Assembly: GCA_031769625.1 (NCBI GenBank) | Contig: JAUIMM010000582.1 | Span: 2,289,501-2,353,500, forward strand | DNA length: 64,000 nucleotides | Direction: 5' to 3' | Origin: Taudactylus pleione | Taxonomy: Eukaryota > Chordata > Amphibia > Anura > Myobatrachidae | In this document: one piece after another, positions 43,760 through 53,969 of the stretch | Numbering within the stretch: position 1 is the first letter of the stretch | Layout: each line of letters starts with the position of its first letter | Program-made: the position numbers and the translations under genes | Notes under the pieces: generated by a model | The model's input: only the letters and a program-made list of their open reading frames with translations | What the model was told of the DNA's origin: nothing | The model's database searches: none

Positions 43760-44302
43760 GGACCTTACTCAGAGTCGGTCGCAAGCGCCGATGCGCTCGT
43801 AACCGACTCGATGGTTAGTCCTGCTGCGCAAGTGCAGAGGCCTCACTGCGCGTGAGCAAGCTCCGGAGTGACAGAGAAACTCTATCGCTCCGGAGCTCGC
43901 TACCAAAGAGGCGGCTGTCGATGTTGATCGACAGCTCACCCCGTTTGGTAGGCGGGCCGGGGGGGTGGTGTCCAAAACGGAGGCGTTCCTAAACGAACGC
44001 CTACTGTTTTGTGGGCGGCCGCACTGACATCATCAGTGATGTCAGTGGGGAGCTTCCTGCTCCATCAGAGCAGAAAGCTCCCTGGGGCTTACGAGTGCCC
44101 AGTCCCAACCTTAGGGTCTGGTCGTAAGCCCCGATGGTCGCGATGGTGTTCACCATCGCGACCATCAACCTGGTCGGTCGTTAAGCTGTGGGTGGTAACC
44201 CACAGCTTAGCGATCGACAAGGAGGCGGTCGTTCAGGATGCAAGCGGCCGCCCTGATTCAGCGCGACCGCTTGCAACTAATGACCGCCTCTGAATGAGGT
44301 CC
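43760..44302 (-). mobile_element. Family A hairpin-chain TIR element, copy A5
   Basis: Ends GGACCTTACTCAGAG and CTCTGAATGAGGTCC with ATA on both sides (43757-43759 and 44303-44305). It has been remodelled relative to other copies. Stems: GAGCTCCGGAG/CTCCGGAGCTC-like arms near 43858-43900, AGCTGTCGAT pairs near 43914-43936, AGGCGTTC/GAACGCCT (43981-44003), CACTGACATCA/TGATGTCAGTG (44021-44047), GAGCTTCCTGCTC/GAGCAGAAAGCTC (44050-44081), GGGGCTTACGA/TCGTAAGCCCC (44083-44133), GGTCGCGATGGT/ACCATCGCGACC (44136-44164), AGCTGTGGGT/ACCCACAGCTT (44183-44208). Confidence 0.87.
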
Positions 44303-45796
44303 ATAGTACCTAACCATTTTGTGCTTGCTTCGCTGCAGGTAGCGATTCCCGGCCTTTTGTACTTATTTGGGAATTCAGCACCTTTGTTGCAACGTAACTG
44401 CATCCAAAGATGCTTATAGCGTTTTGTATTATTGTTGCAGAGGTATTAGTATGAAGTTGCAGAATAAGCACAACGCCACGTTGCGAAAGGCATGCCGCGG
44501 CTCGCTCGTATCGGCCCTCAGTCGTTTGCCTTTTTACCCATGTTAGCATCCGATTCGCACACAGTAGCTGCGTTCACTGTCGGCGCCAGTGTCCAGGGTA
44601 CTCGTGCATTGTGCTTCTGTCGCATTAGCGATGTATATAAGATGCCGATTCGGAAAACAAAACTATGCGGGGGGGGGGGGAACGCAGGGGGGCGGCTTAG
44701 TCACAAAGTCCGCAGCACTTCAGTGTTATTGGGGACCATTTGAGGATAGGTGTATGTGCTGTCCATCACTAGAGGATCTTAGTGACATCAGTGCAAATCT
44801 TAGGATTTTCAAAGATTGTACAAAATTAGACCATCTCCACTAACAATGACAAAAATATTATTGACACAGGACAAGTACACATCTAATCTCCCAGTAACTG
44901 CCAGATACCAGGCACAGGAAGTTGTGTACAGTATTTGCAGACGCTGGAGCCACGTCTGAGGGCTCAACTTGATTTTCCGACAATCGGCATGAAGAGGTCT
45001 GCAAAGTTCAGCTGCCAATGTACGAAACGCGTCCAATTAACAAGTTGTTTAGAAGATCTCATTCGCACATTATTTCACCATCTACAGGGAAAGAACACTG
45101 TCATTTCTCGTCAAATCATCTTCGTTTATCACCATGGAAAAGTCAAGAAAGCAGAATAGCAGCGGTTAATATAGGGAAAATAAGAAAGAATAACAACCCG
45201 CGTGCCGCAGTAATGAGCCGTCATACGAGTAAGGCCAATGTCAGACATTATGCAGAGGACAGGATGACGTCTCTCCCTAAATAGATTCAATTCTAATTGT
45301 TTTTTCCATTTATTAAGAGGCAAGAGGCGTTCAGCTGAAGTGATGATTTCTGAATAGTTAAAATCCTTGAATAAATGATGTAGAAGAAGGAAGCGAGAAA
45401 TCCGCCAAGCTATTAATCCCACTGTGCGCATAATTCCCCAGTAACGGTCCTCAGACCTCACAGACGCTTCCAGACAAAAATGTGGCGCTGGGTGTGGGGA
45501 AGGCGCAGAACGGCGCGAGGGGTGAACCGAGGTAAAAAATGACAGATACGGCTATATACACTCTAACCAGGAACGGGGATCAACTGATGCGTACACTTTC
45601 TGAGGTGCTGTGGGGGCAGACATTTTGTTTTATTACTGTACTCCGACAAGACGTGTTCTGCTTTTTCCATCTTTTATAAGTGCATGTTATAAGTAATGAG
45701 GAACAGTGGGTAAAGGCCTATTTCACGGTAACACGGCGACAGGTAGATCTGATACGGCACCACAGAAAACACCAAAGCCAAAAGAGACAGAACTTA
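44303..45796. other. Non-genic stretch
   Basis: G10 tract near 44671-44680. Several overlapping 60-110 codon frames on both strands near 44490-45460 lack domains or splice context. No transposon ends are recognised. Confidence 0.45.
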
Positions 45797-46332
45797 GGGC
45801 CTGGTTTTGAGTCGGACGCACGTGCAATCGCTTTTCCGTTCGCCTACGGTATTCTACAAACCTTCATATGCAAATGTGAGAATACGCTGAAGTGCGCAGA
45901 AAATGTGTGCGACTGGAAGTGGAAGCCTATCCCGCCCACCGGGTTTCATCTGCAGATGCAACCGCCATCATTAGTATCTGGAATTAAGCCAGCCACTTGC
46001 TAGGCGCAAAAGATCTGACTGAAAGAAAGGTTTGGAAGTTGAATTACCCGCCCATGGCGCTCCACCGAGATGGGGCTGTTCCTTGCGAACTTTTGGTCGG
46101 CTGGCGGAGATTTCCTGGCTTCTTCCTCTCATCTGCGGCGGCCGGCTGCGTGACCCCACGGGTCACCTTAGCCGGCCGATGTTCCGCAGAGTATTCAATG
46201 GACAACGCAGCTAGGATACGTAATGCCGCAGGAGGAGTGATGCCTCCTGCTACATTACCATATCTGCACAGACGGAATAGCTAAGCTGATTGCAGGCAGC
46301 TAAGCTATTCCGTCTGAGGCTGAATCAGGTCC
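45797..46332. mobile_element. TIR element E with hairpin clusters
   Basis: The left end is GGGCCTGGTTTTGAGTCGG and the right end is GAGGCTGAATCAGGTCC; flanks TTA and TTC match at two of three bases. The right half has successive stems: GGCCGGCTGCGTGACC/GGTCACCTTAGCCGGCC (46140-46177), GCAGGAGGAGTGATGCCTCC (about 46228-46250) and CAGACGGAATAGCTTAGC-type arms (46268-46316). The left half is less structured. It shares the tip style of families A and B with a different interior. Confidence 0.65.
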
Positions 46333-46574
46333 TTCTCTAGGGTTCATAGAAATGGAAATAGTCCAATACTAAAATGCTATTATGTAACATCCATTGTTGC
46401 TTTTACATCCCAACCAGACACAACACTTTGTACAACTCAACCAAGAACTCAATACATTCACACACAAATAATACCAGTATATTATTCAGCCATATGCCAA
46501 CAAGATGATCTCAAAAAACATGAAGTGCGTCTAAGTATTTTCTCCCTGGTCCATTAGAGACCGCGAGAGACATA

Positions 46575-47095
46575 GGGCCTCATTCAGAGGCGGTCGGAGG
46601 ATGCAAGCGGTCGCTCAGAAACTGGGCGGCCGCTTGCATCCTGACCGGCCGCCTCTGTTTCGGTCGTTAGGCTGTGGGTTAACACCCACAGCTCTAACGA
46701 GACCATCGCGACCATCGGGGCTTACGACAAAACTCTAGGGTAGGGTCTCACTTGTCGTAAGCCCCGGAGAGCTTCTGGCACTGTCAGAGCCGGAAGCTCT
46801 CCACTGACATCACTAGTGATGTCAGTGGGGCTCCCTCAAACGGCAGGCGTTCCCATGGGAACGCCTCCGTTTGGGCTGCCACCCCCCCGGCCCGCCTTCC
46901 AAACGGGGCGAGCTGTCAATCAACATCGACGGCTCGCCCCCTTTGGAAAGAGACCCGCTACGACCGGTGCTGTCGGTCATAGCGGGTCTCACGCATGCGC
47001 ACGAAGGAGCCGGCTCCCTCGTGCGCATGCGCACTGGACAAACATCGAGGTGGCCGTGCGGTCGTAGACCGTACGGCTGCCTCTGAATACAGCCC
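46575..47095 (+). mobile_element. Family A hairpin-chain TIR element, copy A6
   Basis: Ends GGGCCTCATTCAGAGG and CCTCTGAATACAGCCC with ATA on both sides (46572-46574 and 47096-47098). Consecutive stems cover nearly the whole element: about 46587-46655 (GGATGCAAGCGG/CCGCTTGCATCC), 46670-46691 (GCTGTGGGT/ACCCACAGC), 46717-46765 (GGGGCTTACGACAA/TTGTCGTAAGCCCC), 46767-46802 (GAGAGCTTCTGGC/GCCGGAAGCTCTC), a perfect 28-bp palindrome at 46801-46828, 46838-46875 (AAACGGCAGGCGTTCC/GGAACGCCTCCGTTT), 46900-46945 (GGGGCGAGCTGTC/GACGGCTCGCCCC), 46950-46990 (GAGACCCGCTACGACC/GGTCATAGCGGGTCTC), 46993-47030 (GCATGCGCACGAAGGAG/CTCCCTCGTGCGCATGC). It is the best example in the window. Confidence 0.93.
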
Positions 47096-47941
47096 ATACT
47101 CCCTCCCCCCACAGCGTTTCAGCCCCCGAGCACCCGGTTTTCCCAAGTCACCCATTTTTATGTGACAGTTCTGATTTTGGGTAATCAAAAAAATACAGTT
47201 GCTTATAAGACTAGGGCCAAAATAAAACAACTCAGACGACCCACGGTAATTATGTTTGGGAAAAGCGAAGTGGCTGCCTTGGATTTATTTATCTGAAAGT
47301 GCTGGACATGAGCTGGACTCTTGAGATGATTACGGCTCCTGTGATTGCAGAGCACTCCCTGTCGTGTCGCCCCAAGAGCTTACAGTTTCATTATGCTTTC
47401 TTGGCATGCAGGAAAGCTTCTTAAGGTCCTTCCGTCGGATGCCACTTGGCAGCGATGCCTGCGCAGACCCGTCATTTGGCACATCCAAAATAAAATGTAC
47501 AAATTATCTCCTTCTAATGGGTTTTGAAAACTTGAATACCTGCTGGGCTGAGAATGACAGAAAAAAAAAACTGGATTGTCGCTAAAAGGATCAGCGGGAG
47601 ACATTGCAAGTATAAAACTGGTTCTGGGACTGAACATTTGGTACACGTGTGATAGCGATTAAGAAACTTCTCTCCAACAAATCTGCAGTAACGTTAAAGG
47701 GCTTATCATGGACCATTACTGCCCCTCTGAGATGAATTTCTTACACCTCACATACATATCCCTCATACTGTAGTCACCTGTAAGATACTTACCTGTCCGA
47801 CAGCTATTTAAGCCTTCCTATAGTATCTGACCGACAGGTGACCAAATCATTAGAAAAGGACCATATGTACTCAAAGAATAAATATTTTTTTAGTTTTCAC
47901 TTTTTTTCCCTGTTATCACACTGGGATGCTACCTTGTTGTA
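47096..47941. other. Non-genic stretch
   Basis: No feature is supportable. Overlapping 60-90 codon frames at 47345-47646 have no recognisable domain. Confidence 0.45.
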
Positions 47942-48202
47942 TTATGGTGCACGGTCAGATTTGTCAGATCATCGATTTCATTGAACGATAACGATGAACG
48001 ATTTCAACGATTTTATCAACAATGAACGATTTCTGGCATTAATTAAAATGAAACTGTCCAAATCTTACTTCAAACACAGTCAATTTCAGATATCGTTATC
48101 TGACATGCCCAACATGTCAAAGATATGGACGATTGAACGATTTTTACAATCGTTATCGTTCAGATCTTTAATAAAAACCTGACCGTGTTTACGCAGCATA
48201 AG
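47942..48202. mobile_element. Small TIR element K1
   Basis: Left TATGGTGCACGGTCAG and right CTGACCGTGTTTACGCAGCA are inverted relatives. Inside, AACGATAACGATGAACGATT and ATTGAACGATT / AATCGTTATCGTTCAG form sub-terminal inverted words. It is related to the shoulders of element G (9929-11000). Confidence 0.6.
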
Positions 48203-48389
48203 GGCTGTTTGCCCTTTACTGAATATTCCCCTCCAGTTGCTATCTATAGTGCTCTGGACGTTTGGCAGGATTTTGCCAATTACTTCTCAGATCATTTTTA
48301 GGGCGATTAGTAGTCAAACATGACATATTAATATTCTGTAGGAGGAACATTTTTAGGATGTCACCAAGTGCTGGCCATGATTACACATT

Positions 48390-48937
48390 GGCCCTCATTC
48401 AGAGCCGTACGCTCTGAGCAGAGCGCACGCTCTGAATGAGGGCCGCCCTCCATAATTATGGAGCGTCCTCCTGGCGCTCGTATAGCGGTGGGTCACCACC
48501 CACAGCCTATACGAGCGTGTAGTTTGATGGCCGCGATGGCCTTGACCATCGCGACCATCGCCACTGCGAGCCGGAGCCTGCGGTTGAGTTTTTCAACCGC
48601 TAGGCCCGGAGTGATTTTGGCTCTATCAGAGCCAAAATCACTCCCACTGACATCACTAGTGATGTCAGTGGGCCGGCTTCTGACGGTAGGCGTTCCCTTG
48701 GGAACGCCCCCGTCAGGGAGGCACGCCCCCGGCACGCCCACCAAAGGGGGCGTGCTGTCAATCAACATCGACAGCACGCCCCCTTTGATCAGACACAACG
48801 AGCGAAGGAAAGTCCTTCGCTCGTCGCGTCTGGCGCATGCGCACGACGGAGCTCCCGCCGTCGTGCGCATGCGCAGTACACAACATCGACCCACTTGCGA
48901 GCGGACAGCCGCTTGCGAGTGGGTCTGAATCAGGCAC
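48390..48937 (+). mobile_element. Family A hairpin-chain TIR element, copy A7
   Basis: Ends GGCCCTCATTCAGAGC and GGTCTGAATCAGGCAC with ATT on both sides (48387-48389 and 48938-48940); CATTG fits a 5-bp reading. Stems: tip hairpin 48394-48443, GGTGGGT/ACCCACC region 48475-48510, GGCCGCGATGG/CCATCGCGACC (48529-48557), GCGGTTGA/TTCAACCGC (48580-48601), GAGTGATTTTGGCTC/GAGCCAAAATCACTC (48609-48644), CCACTGACATCAC/GTGATGTCAGTGG (48644-48672), AGGCGTTCC/GGAACGCC (48688-48709), GGGGGCGTGCTGTC/GACAGCACGCCCCC (48746-48783), AACGAGCGAAGGA/TCCTTCGCTCGT (48796-48825), GCGCATGCGCACGACGGAG/CCGTCGTGCGCATGCGC (48833-48874). Two 156-codon frames on opposite strands arise from this palindromic, stop-poor sequence. 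Confidence 0.92.
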
Positions 48938-48941
48938 ATTG

Positions 48942-49035
48942 ACCCAGGTAAGGATCGAACCATAATTAACCAATATGTACCACAGCGCTGGCAGGGGACA
49001 AATAATAAGTAAACAAAAAGTTATAGTATTTATCC
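48942..49035. other. Short spacer
   Basis: Sequence between A7 and the LINE tail. It contains GGATCGAACC, which reads GGTTCGATCC in reverse; see the rejected list. Confidence 0.5.
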
Positions 49036-49350
49036 TTTATATTGTAAGTTCTCACGAGCAGGGCCCTCTTCCCTCATGTGCTTTTTACTTCCGTCATGTA
49101 TATAATCTCTTATATATCACTTACATCATCTCCTCCTCACTGCCAAGAAACAGCGCCAAATCTTTGGGTTCAGGCGGTGCCGATTTTGTGGTTATTACGA
49201 CCACTGCTACCGCAATGTTTATAAACCGTATAGTTCATATCCTGCGATGTTTTATACCAGTCGTTTCATTTTCTTGTTTTGTTCATACGGTTTCTGTTTA
49301 TGTGCTGCGGACCCCTTTGTGGCGCCATATAAATAAAGGATAATAATATA
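49036..49350 (+). mobile_element. L2/CR1-type LINE 3' end
   Basis: TATTGTAAGTTCTCACGAGC, AGGGCCCTCTTCCCTC and TTTGTGGCGCCATATAAATA plus AAGGATAATAATA match, element by element, the LINE 3' end at 41020-41321. No upstream coding region remains. Confidence 0.75.
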
Positions 49351-49657
49351 TATCAACATACACACACTGAATGAAAGCAGCTATAAACATAGTTAGCCAA
49401 TGATCAACTCAGAAGAGAATATGCGCAGTATATCAGCGCTGCCTGATCAGTCCAATACTTCAGCACCGTGGACTCAATCAGTATGGAAACAGCCATTTTT
49501 ATGGATATAAGCCATGAATGAGAATGCTGAGAAGATCTTACAGCCGAATCCAGTAGATAAAACAATCCATATGCAATAATGGTTTAAAAAAAAAAAAAAC
49601 TGACGCGTTTCACTGTCATTAATAACTATTTCCTCAGAGCGATGTCATCCTACATTC
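49351..49657. other. Non-genic spacer
   Basis: Sequence with an A-run near 49587-49600 and a GACGCGTTTCACTG word of an unassigned repeat. No gene. Confidence 0.45.
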
Positions 49658-49661
49658 TTAA

Positions 49662-50166
49662 GGTGCCTACACACTTGGCGGTTTTTTTACACAATTTGCC
49701 AGTTTCCGAAAAATCGTGACAAAAAATCGTGTAAAATATGCCCAAATCGTGAGTTTCCACTAACGATCACGATGCGTGTACCCGCAGGTTGCACTTCGCA
49801 TCTTCAGATCTGCTGCGATGTAGGGTAGATTTGCCAATCTCAGTCACGATACACTGGAATAGTTAGGAGGCACAATGCACTGGAATAGTTAGGAGGCACG
49901 ATGCACTGGAATAGTTAGGAGGCACGATGCACTGGAATAGTTAGGAGGCACGATGCACTGGAATAGTTAGGAGGCACGATGCACTGGAATAGTTAGGAGG
50001 CATGATGCAGTGGAATAGTTAGGAGGCACGATAGATTGTTTGTCACAATGGACAGTTTTTAACACCACATCGTGCCCACGACTGCCGGGGAGGTGCTGGG
50101 GAGAGTTCAAGGGGAAATCGGACACAATGTCGGATCGTGAGCACATCGCCAAGTGTGTAGGCACCT
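49662..50166. mobile_element. TTAA-flanked TIR element K2
   Basis: Ends GGTGCCTACACACTTGGCG and CGCCAAGTGTGTAGGCACC are perfect 19-bp inverted repeats, with one extra T on the right. TTAA flanks both sides (49658-49661 and 50167-50170), as produced by piggyBac and Kolobok families. The interior carries ATCGTG words and a 26-bp array. It is about 505 bp and non-autonomous. Confidence 0.85.
49849..50032. repeat. 26-bp minisatellite inside K2, 7 copies
   Basis: AATAGTTAGGAGGCACGATG plus CACTGG repeats exactly every 26 bases (49858, 49884, 49910, 49936, 49962, 49988, 50014), with very few differences. Such uniformity suggests recent growth. Confidence 0.95.
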
Positions 50167-50170
50167 TTAA

Positions 50171-51479
50171 CGATGGAGATTAGTGATGTTAGAGTGACAG
50201 ATATAAGACAATCTTCCACTTTGGTTTCTATTCTTAGGACACATCTAATCTATGCAAAAACAGGACAAAGAACAACATATTTCACATTAACTACAGGTTC
50301 TTGTATTCCTCCCTCTTTTACTTCACCCTGGTAACATTGTGCAGGGGTGGACCTATATATAATATAAATCATCATCCTTGCACCCAGGAGGAGTGAGGCG
50401 TGTGTGGGAGGGTCTTTGGGCAGTGAGTGGGGTCTTTGTCTGCCCAAATCTTTCAAAGAGGCACAAAAACATAGCAAATATGGTGCAGCCACCTTCCATT
50501 TTGTACCGGACATTTCTCATGACAGCCCTGCCTACACCAGACCCCACAATGCTTTGTGTGTTCCTTTTTTATTTTATTTTACAAGAACTAAAAGTAAGTA
50601 TACTAAAACTATTTAGTTTAAAAATGCACAAAATAAAACAACACTACTATTATAAAGAATAACACACTCTCTACTGCAAAATCTATTCTATAACATTTTA
50701 ACAAAACTAATTTAAAATAATATTTATTCTGGAAGACTTAAAAAAAATAATAATAAATAAACAAATAATAAATAAAAAGCCCTTTTTTTCGTGGAGATAT
50801 TTCCTGAAGTTTCTCAGGATGTGACTCAGGCGGTTGTCAGGATGAAAGGGGGTGCAGACTATTTGTTTCAGAGACTCTTGTGTCCCCGCTGAAAACAATA
50901 CAGAGGATAATGAAAAACTATTGCGTCTCAGTAACTTAACTGACCCTTAAACACGTTTCGCAAGCAATCGTATCATAATGAGGTTGAAGAACAACAAACA
51001 CGGATTTCAGGCCGGCAAAGGTCACATTGTGGATGTTAAAGGTCGATGTTATATTATGGTAAAATTATACCTGTACATTGGTTTTCATTGCTCAATGCGA
51101 AAACCGGTTCAAAGCAAATTGTACTGGAACATTAAATACCAAACCATTTATTTTACTCACACGTGAGACGTAGGCTTTCTTCAGAAGCTGTTTAGTAATG
51201 GGAAACAATAACTCTCCCATTGTATGCGCTAACATAACACCTAGAAGAGTACCCACAGCTTGCAGAATATAGAGGAAGCCATTTTGTCTGTGAATGACGT
51301 AGTTCACAGACATCTGGTTGGCCCGGACCACAGCCGATATAGCCTATCTGAAGGATATATCGGTGCCTCTGCATGTGTGTACGGGTAATCCGCCGACACT
51401 TGCTGAAGGGACCCGCTGACACGGGCACCACAACTGGGAGGGCATATTTAAATGCCTAAGCTTTACAAAGTTAGGTAAA
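50171..51479. other. Non-genic stretch
   Basis: AAATAATAATAAATAAACAA tract near 50740-50775. No gene, inverted ends or tandem array recognised in 1.3 kb. Confidence 0.45.
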
Positions 51480-52070
51480 TTAATAATGATGAATAATAAT
51501 AATATAATTTATATAGTGCAATTCTCCCAATAGAACACAGGGCCTGATTCACACCCGGTCGCAAGCGCTGAGCGTTCGCAACCGGTTCGATGTTTGCCCA
51601 ATGGGCATGCGCACGACGGAGCCGGCTCCCTCGTGCGAATGCGCGCGACCCGGCAAACTCTGGGTGCTCCGTCGCTCCGGGTCTCGCTCCAAAGGGGGCG
51701 AGCGGTCGATGGTGATTGACAGCTCGCCCCTTTTGGTAGGCGGGCAGGGGGGGTGGCTGGCCAAACGGAGGCGTTCCCGAAGGAACGCCTGCCGTTTGGG
51801 GGCGGCCCCACTGACATCACCAGTGATGTCAGTGGGAGAGCTTCCGGCTCTATTAGAGCCAGAAGCTCTCTGGGGCTTGCGGCCATGAGACCCTACCACA
51901 AGGGTCTCGTCGCAACCTCGATGGTCGCAATGGTCACCCACAGCTATGCGAGCGCCCAGGAGGCCGAACAAAAAAAAAAAAAAAAAAACGCCCTGATTCA
52001 GAGCGAGCGCTGATTCAGAGCGTCCGTCTCTGAATCAGGCCCACAGAGCGCTTTACATTTGCAGATAAGA
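51480..52070 (-). mobile_element. L2/CR1-type LINE 3' tail, split by copy A8
   Basis: On the minus strand, joining across the insertion gives AAATGTAAAGCGCTCTGTGT, TCTATTGGGAGAATTGC and ACTATATAAATTATATTATT. This is the same tail as 6241-6720. The insertion falls within a few bases of the T1 insertion point in that other tail. Confidence 0.65.
51540..52042 (-). mobile_element. Family A hairpin-chain TIR element, copy A8
   Basis: Ends GGGCCTGATTCACACC and GTCTCTGAATCAGGCCC with ACA on both sides (51537-51539 and 52043-52045); CACAG fits a 5-bp reading. The LINE tail it interrupts is restored exactly by removing element plus one target copy. Stems: GGTCGCAAGCG/CGTTCGCAACC (51558-51582), GCATGCGCACGACGGAGC/GCTCCCTCGTGCGAATGCGC (51606-51645), GGGGGCGAGCGGTC/GACAGCTCGCCCC (51694-51730), AGGCGTTCC/GGAACGCCT (51768-51790), a TGACATCAC/GTGATGTCA palindrome (51811-51835), GAGCTTCCGGCTCT/AGAGCCAGAAGCTC (51838-51869), GAGACCCT/AGGGTCTC (51887-51909). 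An A-run of about 20 near 51969-51988 interrupts the right shoulder. Confidence 0.92.
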
Positions 52071-52396
52071 AAAAAAATAGCTTCAGTAAAGTCCGCAGTC
52101 CTCATTGGGATTAATGTGTGTGGTGTTAGTTTTCCGATATCTCCTGTATTTAGCAAATTCACTGATCTACAGTTTCCACATGATTTTTGAGGCAATTTCC
52201 ATTAATAAAGTGGCCCCTATGCAATTCACTTAGTCCTCTGCTTTCACCTCGCTCCTTCCAAATTTCATCTGCGTTGAATTCTCATAGTTTTAGCTTAGCC
52301 GCAGCGTTACGGTCCATTATATAGCCGCACACGTTAACAAGGATCCTATATGTTTTGGATTGGACAGCCTACTGAAAAAATATGTATGTATATATA

Positions 52397-52430
<34 letters not shown>

Positions 52431-53512
52431 CACACACACATACACATATATATATACACACACACATATATATATATATATTTAAACAGATTATTTGATA
52501 TGTGCCAGGTGATTATAGAACGTTGAAGAAATCCCAGCACTCTGACATGCTGTAAATTGCACATTATGTTATGTTATAATGATAATAGAAAGACTCTGAC
52601 AGAGACGCTGCGCCCGTGGCAATATTCACGGCTGGTAATACATCATCTAATTTCCAGGGGGACCTGAGAATTACAGCCGGCGATGCAGGAACACTGCTCT
52701 AATTCCATCTACACAACTTATTTCACTGAGCTGATAAACTTCACTTGTAAACAGGAATTAATACCGCGGCTGATTCCAGCAGTCCCATCAATCTCCTGGT
52801 GACGAATCAGCAGTCTCGGCCAACGTCACATGCTCTACACCTGTCTAATGAGCTCCTGGGGACAGGGCTGCGAGAGGCTGCAGGCAAACAGGTGCGTCTG
52901 CAATCCCGGAGCTGTGCTCGCTGGGGCAGCTCTCATGCCCGGACCCGCAATGCTTATATTGGTTTAGAGGTTTAAACACCGCTGGCAGCTATTATGTTGG
53001 ATAGGGGGAGTTATGTGATGACACAAGGACACCGTTGCCCAATTCAGTGTCTAGGGTATAGTGAAGGCGATGCCAGCATTCCTGGGTGATGTGTAATAGA
53101 TCGCAGCTTAGTTGTGAAACGCGTTACTTTTTAACAATGATGCAAATTCTAGAAAGGGGGAGGGGTAGAGTATTTAAAATATTTGATGCTTTAAATACAT
53201 TACTAAGCTTACTGTAACTCATATGGACCCAATTGCCAAGTAGAAGAGCATGGGAGATGTGGAAAATAGGGATTGCTTCTGTTCCATGCTCCTGGAAATA
53301 ATATAAATGCAAATATGTCTTAAAAAAAAAAAGGCACAAAACTCCCAGCTGGAGCCATTTCTACATATGTGTAATAAATCGTTGGGGTGAGTTATTCTGC
53401 CTCATCCACTTCAATGCACTGAATCATGGCAGCTATTGATAAGCGCGGCGAATGTCATACAATGGAATGGTACTTATACACGTTTAGTATAACAGCGCCC
53501 CTAGTGGACATA
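52071..53512. other. Non-genic stretch with a TA/CA microsatellite
   Basis: An alternating TATATA, ACACAC and TATATA microsatellite occupies 52383-52485. The part at about 52590-52930 is free of visible repeats and GC-balanced, and would be a candidate for conserved non-coding sequence if aligned. No gene is seen. Confidence 0.45.
53491..53509 (-). promoter_or_regulatory. CTCF-like core, one base short
   Basis: The minus strand reads GTCCACTAGGGGCGCTGTT, close to the CTCF core CCACNAGGGGGCGC but lacking one G. It lies directly beside copy A9. The deletion probably weakens binding. Confidence 0.3.
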
Positions 53513-53969
53513 GGTCCTGATTCAGAGGCGCTCGCTATTTGCGAGCGCTCGCTCTGAATCAGGGCGGATTTAAAAAAAATTAAAAATCTGCCTCCGGGCT
53601 GCTTGCATAGCTTGTGCGGGCGGCCTGGCGATGGTCGCGATTATCACGACCATCGGGCTTGCGACGAGACCCTTGTGGTAGGGTCTCGTCCACCGCAAGC
53701 CCCAGTGAACTTCCTGCTCTAATAGACACGAGTGATGTCAGTAGGGCCGCCCACAAACGGCAGGCGTTTCTTCGGGAACACCTCCGTTTTTGCAGCCACC
53801 CCCCCGACCCGCCTACAAAACGGGGTGAGCTGTCGACAGCCGCCCTGTTTTGCTGCGAGACCCGAGTGAGCGAAATTCTCACTCGCTCCGGGGCTCACGC
53901 ATGCGCACTGCCCGACCACCGACCCACTTGTGAGCTCTATGCGCTCGCGAGCGGGTCTGAATCAGGCCC
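53513..53969 (+). mobile_element. Family A hairpin-chain TIR element, copy A9
   Basis: Ends GGTCCTGATTCAGAGG and GTCTGAATCAGGCCC; flanks ATA and GTA match at two of three bases. It is the shortest full-ended copy because the CACTGACATCA palindrome has lost most of its left arm near 53726 and neighbouring stems are trimmed. Retained stems include the tip hairpin (53517-53565), GGTCGCGAT/ATCACGACC (53634-53653), GAGACCCT/AGGGTCTC (53666-53688), GGGGTGAGCTGTC/GACAGCCGCCC (53823-53847) and GAGTGAGCGA/TCACTCGCTC (53864-53888). Confidence 0.88.

Noticed and set aside
48458..48963. Two 156-codon frames on opposite strands
   Set aside because: They mirror each other through the palindromes of family A copy A7. 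GC-rich inverted repeats with few TA dinucleotides are stop-poor on both strands.
48942..49035. GGTTCGATCC on the minus strand, a match to the tRNA B box
   Set aside because: No A box is found at a suitable distance upstream, no acceptor stem can be formed, and the adjacent sequence is a transposon end.
49036..49350. A 122-codon frame at 48975-49343 as a gene
   Set aside because: It lies mostly in a LINE 3' untranslated end shared with 41020-41321.
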